Notes: generated by a model not told the origin, from the letters alone. A DNA stretch of 21,779 bases from Asterionellopsis glacialis (GCA_014885115.2 WKLE02000991.1:2925-24703), one strand, 5' to 3'; counted from the first letter of the stretch, positions 9,024 to 19,758 are shown. Numbers and translations are program-made.

Positions 9024-11954
9024 TTAGGAAAGAATGAGACTTGAAGGCGCTTTCAAATTAAATTCATCAAATACAATATCTAAAACGATTCTGCGAGCTT
9101 GTGAATTCCTACTCAACCTGTTTGTCACAATGGCAACAGTCAAATGTTCATCTGGAAGAGACAAAACTATACTACCACCAAGACCTGAATGACCAATGGA
9201 CTTGGTTGTCTTGCTTCTGGATGTTGATGGTGATAGCTTGTGGAATTCATGAAGTTGAAAACCTAAACCAAAAGATGCAGAGGAATCATCAAGTAACAAT
9301 TCGTCCTTTGACGAACCTTTTGAAGAAACTCGATGTGGTTGTCGTGCAGCTTCTAAAATAGAGTTTTCTAAAAGTTCTGAATTGGTCTCCAACAACGAAT
9401 CAAACACAGCTGCCAATGCTGCAGCAGATGCATGTCCATTTGCAGATGGCAACTTTGCCTCACGGACCTTTCTCATATTAAATACAGATGGATTCATTAA
9501 TTGTTCACGTCCACGGTACTTTGCCAGTATTTTTTTGTTCTCTTGTTGTTCATTCTCTTCGTCTTTTTGTTCTTCCTTGCTGTCCTTCACTTCAACTTGA
9601 ACAGTTTGTTGTTTTTGTTGTTCCTGGTCAATACTACGCCGTTCTACAGAAAGGACAGCCAAATCCTTTGAATCAATATGGCTTCCAACACCGCTTAAGA
9701 AAAGATGATCTTCCATATTGGTTAGGGATACCTTTAGAATCTTATCCAAATAATCTTGATAGGGTGCACCTGTGACTTCTTCAATGAGTCCACCACAAAG
9801 CCAGGCATAAGTTAGGTAGTGATACATTGTCTTTTCACCAGGACCATGTTCAGGCATTGCTTTTTCCATGAAACGTTTCATCAAATCCCAATCTAACAAT
9901 GTATCTAATGTTGCATCATCGGGTAAGGCATTGGCAAGTCCAGATTGATGTGTCAGTACATGTCGAATGGTGATGTTTTCTTTCCCATTCGCACCAAAGT
10001 CTGACCAATATTTGGATACGGGATCATCTAATTGTATATGTTCTTCTTGTACTAATCGTAACACTCCAATGGTTAGGATTGCCTTTGATACAGAAAACAC
10101 ACAAAATAATGTTGAGGGTGTCACAGGTCGTGGATTGGCAGTACCTAATACACCGGATGCAATATTGGCAATTTCTTGTCCTCTTGATATGACACATACT
10201 TGCAATCCGACCATTTCATCCTTTTGTTGTAATTGATGTACAACACCCATTAATCGATTTTGTAATGGTGTATCAATCATGGTAGAAGACGGATGAATTA
10301 AACCTTGTGCACGTTCCTCTTGAGGGACAGCATCTTGCAGTGTTTGTCGTGCAGCGTTCGCCATGCTATTTAAATATGGATATGCCACATCTAATCTGGA
10401 ACATAATCCACGTAGCATGTTTGTGACACGTCCAAAGAAAACAAGTTCTGCAGGCCATGCATCAACAGGATTTCGTAGTTTTTGTCCTTTTTCTAACCCT
10501 TCTTCTTTACGCATAGCCTCGAGACGACGTTTGTATTCTTGTGACTTTTGTTTGTTGATGGCTTTTGCTTGACTTTGTGGTACAGTACTACCAAAGGATC
10601 GTTGCATGGCTGCCATATCTTGAAAGGGATCATACCGATTCATCTTCAATCCCATTTCTTCAAAACTTTGTAAAAGTGCATCTACATCTGTTTCATCGCT
10701 GGCATGCATTAATTTCGCAAAGGCTAATTTCATATTTGGTTCTAATCGCTTCGTTAAACCAAAATCTAATAGCACAGGAACAGATGTATCACCATCCTTA
10801 TTGGGCTTCGTAGAAACTAGGATATTCCCTGGGTGTGGGTCAGCATTAAATACGCCACCTACATGCATTTGAACAGCCCAACTATCGACTACACGACGTA
10901 CTAGCAATTCACGGTCGACGTGATGGTCCTGTAAGGCTTGTACGTCACGAATAGGAAATCCTTCACAATATTCCATCACCAAGACACGTTCCTTGACCAA
11001 CTCAGGTATGACCTGAGGTACAATGGCACGTATGTTTTGTGTTTCAAGTAAGTCACGTACATCTTTCATATTGGCAGCTTCGGTACGAAAATCCAGTTCT
11101 TTCGTAACCTCCTTGGTATATTCTTGTATAATGGGTGTAAAGTCTGAATCTGGTTCAAACTTAGCAATGGCATTTAATATAGATTTTAAATTCGCCATAT
11201 CTTGTATCATCAAGGATGAAACACCACGATGCTGTACTTTCAATACCACATGTTGGATGGACTCGTTATCATGTCTTTGATGTTTTTTTAGGGTTGCACG
11301 ATGAACTTGTGCCAAGGATGCAGTCGAAAGTGGTGTTGGGTCAATAGATTCCAACATGTGTAGTTCCTCTTTGGATAATTGTTCAGATAATGTTTGTTGT
11401 ATATCATGAAAGGGTTTTGATGGCATACTGTCTTGTAGTGTTGATAATTGTTGTAGGTAAGGTTGTGGCATGACATCCGCACGACTTGACAAATATTGTC
11501 CGACTTTAATCCAAAACCCTTCTAATTGTTTAATCTTTGTCGTTAATTTTTTTGCGTTACGTTCATGTATTGCATTCCATAACTCGGCAAGAACAGGATG
11601 CACATCAGCATCTTCCTCCTCATCAATGTTGTGTTTTTGACGGAACTTGCGTTCCTTACGTTGACCTAATTTATAATCCAGAAAAATTTGGGTCGCCAAC
11701 CAATATACGCTGATTCGACGTTTTAATTTTTCAACTGTGCTGGGTTCACCCCCATATTTCTGGGACTTTTGTGGCCTTGCCAATGAGTCTTTTCGTATGA
11801 CATTATTTAGTCGTGCTGCTTCTTCAATGAGGCCGTCACCATTCTTGTTGGCGGTGGTGGTCTTTCGTCTGGTGGATCTGGATGTTGCCGATAATCCAAC
11901 CGTCATGGTAACTGCTGTACAAAGCAATAATAAAACAATCTTATGTGACATCAT
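9024..11954 (-). CDS. ABC1/ADCK (UbiB-type) kinase fused to beta-lactamase-like domain
   Basis: About 976 residues from the ATG at 11954, in two domains; residue numbers below count from the GTG at 12035 that opens the frame. The N-terminal half is an ABC1 atypical kinase: KVGQYLSSR (Lys177), the Ala-rich-loop equivalent PLSTASLAQVHRA, VVLKVQH, ELDFRTEAANM, NADPHPGNIL (Asp399) and LLDFGLTKRL (Asp424). Relatives (UbiB, COQ8, plant ABC1K) bind ATP and act in prenylquinone and lipid metabolism in plastids and mitochondria. The C-terminal half is a serine beta-lactamase-like hydrolase: SVSK (Ser648, Lys651), YHYLTYAWLCGG (likely Tyr740) and GHSGLGGS near the end, with a Gln/Glu/Lys-rich insert near residues 800-840. 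Plants have the same fusion (for example Arabidopsis At5g24810, from memory). The start at 11954 gives a hydrophobic leader followed by a basic, Ser/Thr-rich stretch, compatible with organelle import. An ATG at 12023 is the alternative start. Confidence 0.9.
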   Translation of the reverse strand: MMSHKIVLLLLCTAVTMTVGLSATSRSTRRKTTTANKNGDGLIEEAARLNNVIRKDSLARPQKSQKYGGEPSTVEKLKRRISVYWLATQIFLDYKLGQRKERKFRQKHNIDEEEDADVHPVLAELWNAIHERNAKKLTTKIKQLEGFWIKVGQYLSSRADVMPQPYLQQLSTLQDSMPSKPFHDIQQTLSEQLSKEELHMLESIDPTPLSTASLAQVHRATLKKHQRHDNESIQHVVLKVQHRGVSSLMIQDMANLKSILNAIAKFEPDSDFTPIIQEYTKEVTKELDFRTEAANMKDVRDLLETQNIRAIVPQVIPELVKERVLVMEYCEGFPIRDVQALQDHHVDRELLVRRVVDSWAVQMHVGGVFNADPHPGNILVSTKPNKDGDTSVPVLLDFGLTKRLEPNMKLAFAKLMHASDETDVDALLQSFEEMGLKMNRYDPFQDMAAMQRSFGSTVPQSQAKAINKQKSQEYKRRLEAMRKEEGLEKGQKLRNPVDAWPAELVFFGRVTNMLRGLCSRLDVAYPYLNSMANAARQTLQDAVPQEERAQGLIHPSSTMIDTPLQNRLMGVVHQLQQKDEMVGLQVCVISRGQEIANIASGVLGTANPRPVTPSTLFCVFSVSKAILTIGVLRLVQEEHIQLDDPVSKYWSDFGANGKENITIRHVLTHQSGLANALPDDATLDTLLDWDLMKRFMEKAMPEHGPGEKTMYHYLTYAWLCGGLIEEVTGAPYQDYLDKILKVSLTNMEDHLFLSGVGSHIDSKDLAVLSVERRSIDQEQQKQQTVQVEVKDSKEEQKDEENEQQENKKILAKYRGREQLMNPSVFNMRKVREAKLPSANGHASAAALAAVFDSLLETNSELLENSILEAARQPHRVSSKGSSKDELLLDDSSASFGLGFQLHEFHKLSPSTSRSKTTKSIGHSGLGGSIVLSLPDEHLTVAIVTNRLSRNSQARRIVLDIVFDEFNLKAPSSLILS

Positions 11955-12310
11955 AATATCTACGATGAATGTAGGAAACGTGAGACTGCGAGTCGTGGTA
12001 TCAACAAGGTCTTCTAATGTCATTGTGTGTCCCACTTTTTCTCCTTGTGACCTTCCTTCTTTTGTTCTGTGGAGAAGAAAAACTCAGAAAACCCAAGGAG
12101 AGAGAAGCATGTGGAAAAGTGAGTCAGGATAATTTTGAGTTCGGGATAGCACCCCCCTTTTGTGTAATTGTTAAAAGGAACGCAGAGAAGTGCATTTTTG
12201 AAAACAAGAATAAAAAATTTACGGATATTTCTTTCTGTTTCAGCAAAGGCGATAAAGGCGACGATTCTGTCAGAAGGACTGAAACATTCCACATTGACAA
12301 TACTTGAACC
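11955..12310. promoter_or_regulatory. Divergent promoter region, ABC1-hydrolase and FIG4 genes
   Basis: The start codons of two genes pointing away from each other lie about 356 bp apart here (288 bp if the ABC1 gene starts at 12023). Both promoters and leaders must fit in this space, so they probably share regulatory DNA. The overlapping frames on both strands look like chance. No specific factor site can be named. Confidence 0.5.
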
Positions 12311-15300
12311 ATGCGTTCTCGTTTCCTTGGACGGCGAAAGAAACAACAGGTCGGAAATAATTCAAGCGAAGGAGAGGAGAAAGAGAAAGAAGAAGAGGAA
12401 GATCTGTTAGAACCGTTTGGTGAACGACCATCAAGGGAAAATGACGACGAAAGCAATGCCGACAACGACAACGACAAACGGGATCAGCCAAGTCGCAGAC
12501 GAAATGAGGAGCCGCCGTCGTCGTCTTCTTCATCATCAAAGCTCCCACCTCCTTCGCTTGAACCTTATGTTGGAAAACTAGAGCGATTCGAACTATTCAG
12601 TACGAACCAATGCTATTATCTGATTGCTTGTGATAAGAATAACACCGCTTACAGAATTCTTAAAATGGATCGAACTTTGATTGAACGACCGCCAGATGAT
12701 ACGTTTGATAGGGATTCAACAGTTGGAGCTCCTCCTTCAGCGGAAGCGCCTCATGCTCCTGCTGCTTCCGCTCCTGCTGCGGCTTCGGCAGTTCCGTCCA
12801 GTCAAAATAGTGAAGCTTCTGGAGGGACAACCACACAGCCTCCTTCGCAGGCATCCGTAGAGGCTGCGCACAAGGCTAAACCAACATTAAGACCGCTGTC
12901 TGACTTTCTAACAGAGGATCCACATACATATTCTCAGGAAGAAATCCAAGATATGCTAGACATGATTCATCATGGAAATCAATTGATGCGCCAGGATCAG
13001 TCCGGAGAGGTTGCACGAAATAGTGGTGGTGGCCTTAAACCAATTGCCAAGGCATACGGCATTGTTGGCTTTGTCCGATTCTTAGATTGTTACTACCTCA
13101 CTCTTATCACACGACGTGCAAAAGTAGGTAGTATTGGGGGCAATGGCATATACACAATCAAAAGCACAGAAACGTTTCCTTTAAAACCTGCGGAACAAAG
13201 TCCAGGAGAGGCAGCCGATACGGATTTCCACACGACGGACCCTTCGGCAATGCTCTTGAATATGTGGAATCGTGGAAAAAGAAGTGTAGGATTAGGATTG
13301 ACAAATCGGGAAATTGCGGAACTGCGCTATCAAGGTCTGTATCAAGTAGTTGACTTGCACAAGAACTTTTATTTCTCGTACACGTATGATATGACGAGGA
13401 GCTTACAGGACAACTTTTTGGCGGCTGTATCACAACCCTTTCCACCACCACCGATAAAGGATATGTATGCTTGGAATTACTTTTTGACAAGAGAGCTCGA
13501 TGAATGTTGCAACTCTCTCACAAGTTATCACTGGGTGATGCCCATCATCCACGGCGCCTTTGTTCAGCGGAAACTCAATGATTACGGTCGATCCCTCAAT
13601 TTGATACTTTTGGCTCGTCGGTCGCGTCACTTTGCAGGAACTCGATATTTGAAGCGCGGTGTAAGTGACAGAGGCAAGGTAGCCAATGATGTAGAGCATG
13701 AACAGATAGTTCACGACGAGTCGAGCTCTGCGTCTTCTGGATCCTTTTCGTCCTTCTTGCAAGTGCGGGGATCGATTCCTACGTACTGGACACAAGAAAG
13801 TAGTGTCACCATGCCCAAGCCACCAATCGAGCTCAATCGTGTTGATCCAACGTACCAAGCCACACAGCATCATTTTGAAGACCTTTTTAAGCGATACGGA
13901 GGACCGATTGTTGTGCTTGACTTGGTGAAACAGAGTGAGAAGCGTGAACGGGAAGTCCGTGTTGGTAATGAGTACCGCCATGCCATTGATTATATCAATC
14001 AAACAATCGATGATGCCCACCAAATTCGATACTGTGCCCTTGATTACAGTCATATCAGTAAGCACCGAAATCTAGATGTGAGTTCGTCACTCAACGAAGT
14101 GTCAACGTGGGCTGTGAATCAAACGGGCTTCTTTTGCAGTGCTCCGCGATGGAAAATTATGGAGGGGGGTAGAGTTGCTCCATTTGATGAAACCAATTCT
14201 CATAATCCGATGTATCTATCCAAGCAACTGGGTGTTCCTGTGTTTCCGTTGGAACAGAAAGGTGTTCTAAGGACGAATTGCATTGATTGCTTAGACCGAA
14301 CAAACGTAGCTCAATTCAGTGCCGGCGTAGAAGCTCTAGAGCAGCAACTGGTGGTCATGGGTATTCGATCGTCAGCTCGACTTGATCCTTCCTCCACGAT
14401 TATCCGGGTACTCATTGATATGTACGTTGAAGTTGGTGACTACATTGCTCTTCAGTATGGTGGATCTGAGGCCCACAAAAAAGTCTCTAATCAAAGATCT
14501 GAGATTCCAGGACCAATCGGCAAGCACAAAGAACTGCTCACATCTATCCGACGGTACTACAGTAATGCTTTCACGGATCGTTTGAAGCAGGATGCAATGA
14601 ATCTCTTTCTTGGTTACTATATACCATATCAAATGCAGGTTCCATTGTGGGAAATAGAAAGTGACTATTATCTGCATAATTTCCATGTAAAGACAGGCAA
14701 GGGTACAGTTCATACAATGAAGACGTACCAACGAGCGTTTGGTATCGATTGGAAAGACGAGGAGATGGAAGCGGATGTAAATAAGGATTCGAAGAAGACA
14801 GAATCAAAAGAGTCGGAGAGCCTCATACGTAGACAACTACCACCGAGACCGAACATGCCGCCAAGACCGCCTGTACCCAATGCTCCAACAAACAAATCCA
14901 ACGATGAAGAACAGAAAGAAGAATCAACTGGGTTTGAAGAGCCTTTACGCATTCATAAGGTTCGGAGACGTTGTAATGCTCAAAACGAAGCCCTATCAGT
15001 GTGGTGGAAAGTTGCGATACAAAGTAATATTCAGCAACGAATGTGGATGCAGCTGGTTCGAAACCCTTCAGAATCACTTTTACCGCCGCGTTTTGAAAGA
15101 CAATACCAACCTGATAAGTTAGCTCAATTTGACCGCTTCTTCGCACGCAGTTGGGCCACTCCTGTGCGCCGTTCACATTCTGCTCAGCACGCTCCAACGG
15201 ATGAGAACGAGCCATGTGAAATCACTGAATATAGAAAGACCATTACTGACCGTATAAACCATGCGAAGGATCTTGAATCGACCCAGCATGGGGAAGTAGG

Positions 15301-16500
15301 TGAAAGTAAGCATTCCAAGACAGGTCAAAATCAAACTATTGGATCTTACGTGGAAAATTACGGCTACGAACCGCATATTGAGCCCACTCTAAAGAGGTTT
15401 ATTAAGCCCCACGATACATCACATTTACGTGCCTCGAGACCAGGTAAGTTTTACTAACGCTGCTCGTCAAGTGATTTGTTTTCATGTTGTATAACTAAAT
15501 GATGGTGACTGTGTACCTTGCCCGTTCCAATTTAGCAAATTCCGAATGGATCGAAGACAATCCAACTTGGGTTGGAAAAATGGGACAAAACAAAGAGCAG
15601 CCCTGTTCAGAATATTTGCGATATGTTAACGGATCTCAGCCCCCAGAGTCATCAAATCCTTATCGGAAGGGCGCTTATGAAGAATTTAGCAAATGTCTGC
15701 ATGATACTTTTCTGCACCACAATGACGTTGATGGTATACGAAAACTTGCAGAATCTGCGCACGTTGGTGCCACAATCCAATTTGGGCCCTATCGTGGGTT
15801 AAATCAAAACGAGCCGGCGGTAGAGATTACTACTATAGTTCATGAACAATACAACGTTCTAAGTAAGATGAGGTCTCGAGAGCAGCTCACAAAAGGGTGG
15901 AATCTAGTAGACAAGGAACTAAATCGTCGAGGTGTCGATACTGCTGGTGTCAAGGAGTCAGTGGCTGCTGGTTGGGATCGCGTTGAAACTGCTGAGCAGC
16001 AATACTCCGAACTTCTAAGAAACGATTTCTCAGGATGCCGAAGAAGCGATCTAACGACAGCTGATTCGATTAAACTATATCTGTCGTTTGCTGACGCTTC
16101 TACTCCTCTATCGCAGTCAGAAATAACATATATGTTGGGAGAGAAGCCAGACATTGATGTTTCTAAATCTGGAACCACAAATTTCTCATACCCTGTCAGA
16201 AGCACCGAAGAAAAGAAGAATGATGAATACACTTCGACTTTCGTTTCGAAGGCTGCCGATTTTGGGATTGCTGTGAAGTCTCATTCTGACATCAAGCGAG
16301 CACGGTGCCCATCTCTCTTCAACTTTGAGCACAAACGCTCAATCTCAGCAGTATTTGAACAGATAAATGAGGATCTTTACGCCAGGAAAGACAATAAATT
16401 TATTGTTTTCAACGGAGTTGGAGTTGATTCATGGAAAGGATCGCTTCCAATCACCAGAATTTCAGACATCGAAGAAGACCTCTTGTTGCTATCCTCCTAA
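12311..16500 (+). CDS. FIG4: FIG4-type SAC phosphoinositide phosphatase, two exons
   Basis: Exons 12311-15443 and 15536-16500 join in phase 1 to give 1365 residues. FIG4 removes the 5-phosphate from PI(3,5)P2 and, with the kinase Fab1/PIKfyve and the scaffold Vac14, sets its level on endolysosomes. The catalytic signature is NCIDCLDRTNVAQF, with Cys657 and Arg663 in the CX5R arrangement. N-terminal FIG4 signatures are YRILKMDRT (113-121), HTYSQEEIQDML, AYGIVGFVRFLDCYYLTLITRR (from about 248, in two parts) and LHKNFYFSYTYDMTRSLQDN. An in-frame TGA at 12305-12307, six bases before the ATG, fixes the start. Compared with human FIG4 (907 residues) it has an acidic leader, an Ala/Pro-rich insert (about 124-197), a proline-rich run (about 841-860) and a long C-terminal tail. 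The tail is encoded partly by exon 2 and is not recognised. FIG4 fits better than other SAC phosphatases because of the N-terminal matches. Confidence 0.9.
15444..15535 (+). other. Intron of FIG4, 92 nt
   Basis: The donor reads CCAG|GTAAGT and the acceptor AATTTAG|CAAATT. Joining G at 15443 to CA at 15536 makes an Ala codon and continues exactly in the frame of 15536-16500. The intron carries an in-frame stop (TAA) after GTAAGTTTTAC. TACTAAC (15451-15457) and TAACTAAAT (15492-15500) are branch-point-like. Confidence 0.85.
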
Positions 16501-16525
16501 TTCTATCTAGTCTAGTTATTACATT
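16501..16525. other. 25-bp gap between converging stop codons
   Basis: The FIG4 stop codon ends at 16500 and the carboxypeptidase stop codon on the opposite strand begins at 16526. Any normal polyadenylated transcript from either gene must extend into the other gene's coding region, so the two mRNAs probably overlap at their 3' ends. Confidence 0.7.
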
Positions 16526-18834
16526 TTAAGTTATTTCGCGCTTTGCCGAAAGTTCCAGATCTTGTACCTTTTCATCTGGGTCGTCTAGCGGGAGCATTGC
16601 TAACCGCCTATTCTTCAGTATTGTCCATAGCTCTTCTCCATTACCCTTTTCGCGGCATTTCACACATAGGCACACCACAAGGGCGAATGTGAAAGCACCT
16701 ATCACCAGGTGGATGTTCATTGTAAACTCATCATCGTTTTTCCACTCATCCAGGGGATCCCTCACACTTTTTTCGAAAACTTTGCTTCCTGAAGGTCCAA
16801 TTTCAATTGTTAGCGGAATTGAGAACCAGTCTAGTCGACCCTGAATTGAGAATTTGCTATCACTTTCAAAATGCCATTCGGGGTCGGTTCTGACCCTGGC
16901 AAGATGAGTTTGTGGTGGCATTTTGGATTCTCCTTGTTGTCGCCAATCCTGGTCGACTCGTGCGACAGCATAAACCGCAATTTTTTCGCCCGCTTTCAGT
17001 GAACGTAGGTCGACTTCTGCTGAAAAAATGGCTTCCAGTGGGTGCAAGGCTTCTTCTTCCGGCATTGGGAAAGGGATTTCATTGTGCCAGTGAGTCTTTC
17101 CGGTAGCAGGGTCAGTCATACGAATTAAATCTGAGTTATTTTCAAAGAAAGTTTCCAGTTCATCTCTAGACGGTTGAGTGATGCAATTAAATGGCGAGCC
17201 CTCGATCTCTAGATCCTCCCACGGCGCATACCAAAGGGAAGTTGTGTCAACTGTGAAAGCTCCACCTACTGTCCATTGAATTGCAACGGTCTCAGTGCCA
17301 TGGGGGACAGAAACAACCTTTGTTTTAGTACAACTTGTTTCAGTTCGGGGTGACAAGGGTACCACTGAAGTTGTAATTCAATGTATTATAAATAGCGGAA
17401 GATATGTAAGCATCTTGGAGCACTATCGAAAAAAGGAGGCAAACAAGCAATTCACTTACCGTCATCCCAAAGCTCCACACCATTCATCCCAAGTATGGAT
17501 ACATAAGGTTCGACTATGTCCAACATTGCCAGAGATAATCGTATGTTACGACTAATATGCCCATTGCCTTGTCCAAATGGAGTGAATATGTCTTCATTTG
17601 TCCCTAACGAATCTGGTTCAGGCTTTTTGTCGTTGCTAGTTTCAACCAGTGCCATAAACATGCGCAGGGCTTCTAGACTGGGTACAAATTGATCTTTACT
17701 GTCCAAACCTCCATTTTGCGTGGACGTGCAGCGATTCGTAACTAGTGATTTGTCCCATGATGCTGCATATGACCAGTCTTCCATGCCTCCGTGTACCGGA
17801 TATACCAAGTCGTTCATGGGTCCTGTTGGGTACTCATTGCCGTCCTTTTCCACGAACTCGCCACCAAATCGACTGTATAGCTCCGATATTTGCCGTTGCG
17901 AGGCAGCATCAGGAGCAATTTCACCTTTGTGAGCAGGTGCGCCCCATTCATATGCTACGGCTTCCATGCCTCCATGAAAAGTAATGCCTAGCTGCACAGC
18001 ATGTTCATTGAGTAAATAATAAATGGTACGAGCTGCAATTGTGTTGAGACAATCAGTCGAGTTGGGTTGATCATATGGGAAGTCGCGGTTAGGATCAGCT
18101 CCTGAGTCTCCTTCCTCTCGGATACCTTTGAAGTATCCAAGAGCATTAGCTGTGGGAACAACAATAATACGGCGTGTACTAACCAGTCGTGCCAACCACT
18201 TCCGATGAACGGGGAAAACCCCTCGATCAACCAATGCTTGTCGGCATTCTCGAGCTTGTTCTATTTGGTGTTGGTATTCTTCATCATCCAGCCGAATCCC
18301 ATCCAACGTATACCGCTGAGGCAAGGATTCGCAAGTAGCGGCATCTAACAATAATTCAACAGTTTCTATCACAGTAGTGGGACCCACCCATTCGTCCCCG
18401 TGCAATGCACCTGATAGAAATACTTCAGGTAGAAACTTTTGCTGCATAGTGTGGTTCTGGACTTTATCGTGAATGGTTAGAATCCAATTATGACAACCAG
18501 GAACTTCCTTTTCGAATGGACAGTCATACTCGTTACCAGCAGTCGGGAGGTTGTAAGCATCTTGTGCCGAAGTCAGATCCACAAATTGAGGATATTCACT
18601 TTGCAATCCATGGAGACGTTCGAATATATCTTCTGCGGTAAGATATTCAAAATTAAATATCATTTCTCGATTTCGACGACGAAGAGGACGATTATTTCGA
18701 GTCGTTAAGACTAGACCATTTTGGGAGGCGCTGATGAAAATCATACTGACTGCGGTTGCGACCCATACAGTAAATCGACAAATTGGTTTCTGATATGATG
18801 GAATTTTTTCTTTAACTTTTAGTCTCGACATCAT
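16526..18834 (-). CDS. Membrane-anchored M14 zinc carboxypeptidase, two exons
   Basis: Exons 18834-17460 and 17364-16526 join in phase 1, giving 737 residues. Metallocarboxypeptidases of family M14 remove C-terminal residues from peptides. The zinc site is HGDE (His145, Glu148) plus His287 in ITFHGGMEAVAYEW. Substrate-binding Asn-Arg is in DPNRDFPY (Asn249, Arg250). YPVHGGMEDWSYAASW matches the Gly-Gly-Met region of carboxypeptidases D/E, and the catalytic Glu is probably Glu398 in MALVETSNDKK. Residues about 21-38 are a hydrophobic signal peptide or signal anchor. Exon 2 encodes a probable lumenal beta-rich domain, then one membrane span (MNIHLVIGAFTFALVVCLCV) and a charged tail with RRLAMLPL, so the topology suggests a type I protein of the secretory or endolysosomal system. 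The open frame extends back to a GTG at 19017. I chose the ATG at 18834 because it leads directly into the signal sequence; 18831, 18861 and 18912 are alternatives. Confidence 0.85.
17365..17459 (-). other. Intron of the M14 carboxypeptidase, 95 nt
   Basis: Read on the minus strand, the donor is GATGACG|GTAAGTGA and the acceptor CAACTTCAG|TGGTACC. The split codon G+TG is Val and the frame continues exactly into exon 2. Without splicing the protein would stop four codons after the donor and lose its membrane anchor. Confidence 0.85.
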
Positions 18835-19758
18835 CGTATTATCTATGCTGAGGAACGTCATTGACTTCTGAGATACTCGACGTGAACGCATCCAAAAGTC
18901 ACTTGGTGACATTGAGAAGATGCAACTTGCAGCTTTGCACTGAACAACTCTCTGTTTTCTTGTGCCCTTCTCCTTGTGTCCCAAAGGACGAAAGCATGTG
19001 TCCCTCGCGTCTGGCACTGCCCATTGCTATGCTGGCTTTCGATTGTAGGACCCCACCTAGCAGTAGTACAGGTATGGGACCAACAGGTACCTAACTTGTG
19101 GTACAAGTGTACCTAGAGTAGAATATTTATCGTTCTAGGGAAACAGGCCCAAGACAGTATCTTAAATAATGTTTTACTCCGTTCGCACAAACGATAAATT
19201 ATATTATTTTTGATCGAGTCATAGTATTTTCGAATTTTTCCATGGTTTAGCTGCATGTATAGATCGTGCAAACATTATGACAGACACATACTGCTATTCC
19301 AACATGACTATTGCTTCGCCTTTCATGCTTCTTGTATCGTACAGTATCACGTATGACTTTGTTGAAATACGAAGGCGTGTAAAGCTCGACCTTAAAAACT
19401 TTTGTAGGTAGGACCTCTATTATATGAGGTTCGTTGCGTACCGATAGCAAACAGGGTTTCATTCCATCACATTTACTGATAAAGTTACCCTTATCAAATG
19501 TATAAATTTGATGAAAAATGAAGCAAAACAAGACCTTATAAAACAATAAGTAAATAATAATCCAATCAAGATGTGACTACAAGTGAATTTACTCTCTATT
19601 TTTTTAGAGTACTGTATTGTAGTTATGATAGGTACGCCTACAGTGCCAACAAAAAGGGAGATGTTCTACAATTTGTTAACTTGCTGGCAACTTTGCCTTT
19701 GGCTTTTATTTCAAAATTCAGCTGTAAATACTTTGATTTGTTTTCATTTCGACAAGCC
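18835..19758. promoter_or_regulatory. Carboxypeptidase upstream region and EF-Ts 3' region
   Basis: Both flanking genes are on the minus strand, so this space holds the carboxypeptidase promoter and leader and the EF-Ts 3' UTR. It is AT-rich beyond 19115. A 99-codon minus-strand frame (19247-19546) is Cys/Tyr/Phe-rich with no recognisable motif and is not called. No RNA gene is seen. Confidence 0.4.
19085..19114. repeat. Inverted repeat upstream of the carboxypeptidase
   Basis: AGGTAC at 19085-19090 pairs with GTACCT at 19109-19114, and inside them CTTGT pairs with ACAAG around GGT. Small unpaired bases separate the two stem parts. It lies about 250 bp upstream of the chosen carboxypeptidase start and could be an operator-like or structural site. 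Its function is unknown. Confidence 0.35.

Noticed and set aside
9024..10200. Beta-lactamase domain read as an antibiotic-resistance gene
   Set aside because: It is the C-terminal part of a eukaryotic ABC1 fusion with SVSK and YHYLT motifs typical of esterase-like or LACTB-like relatives. Nothing suggests resistance or recent bacterial transfer.
13430..14065. 211-codon minus-strand frame inside FIG4
   Set aside because: It is antisense to the strongly conserved SAC domain and carries no known motif.
15499..16500. Separate gene starting at the ATG at 15499
   Set aside because: The ATG lies inside the proposed FIG4 intron. A consensus donor and acceptor with exact frame continuity make this the last exon of FIG4.
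16526..17365. Separate small membrane protein gene
   Set aside because: Its frame begins with GTG at a splice acceptor and joins the carboxypeptidase in phase, so it is exon 2 of that gene.
19247..19546. 99-codon minus-strand frame between EF-Ts and the carboxypeptidase
   Set aside because: AT-rich sequence with Cys/Tyr/Phe-rich translation, no domain and no splice context.
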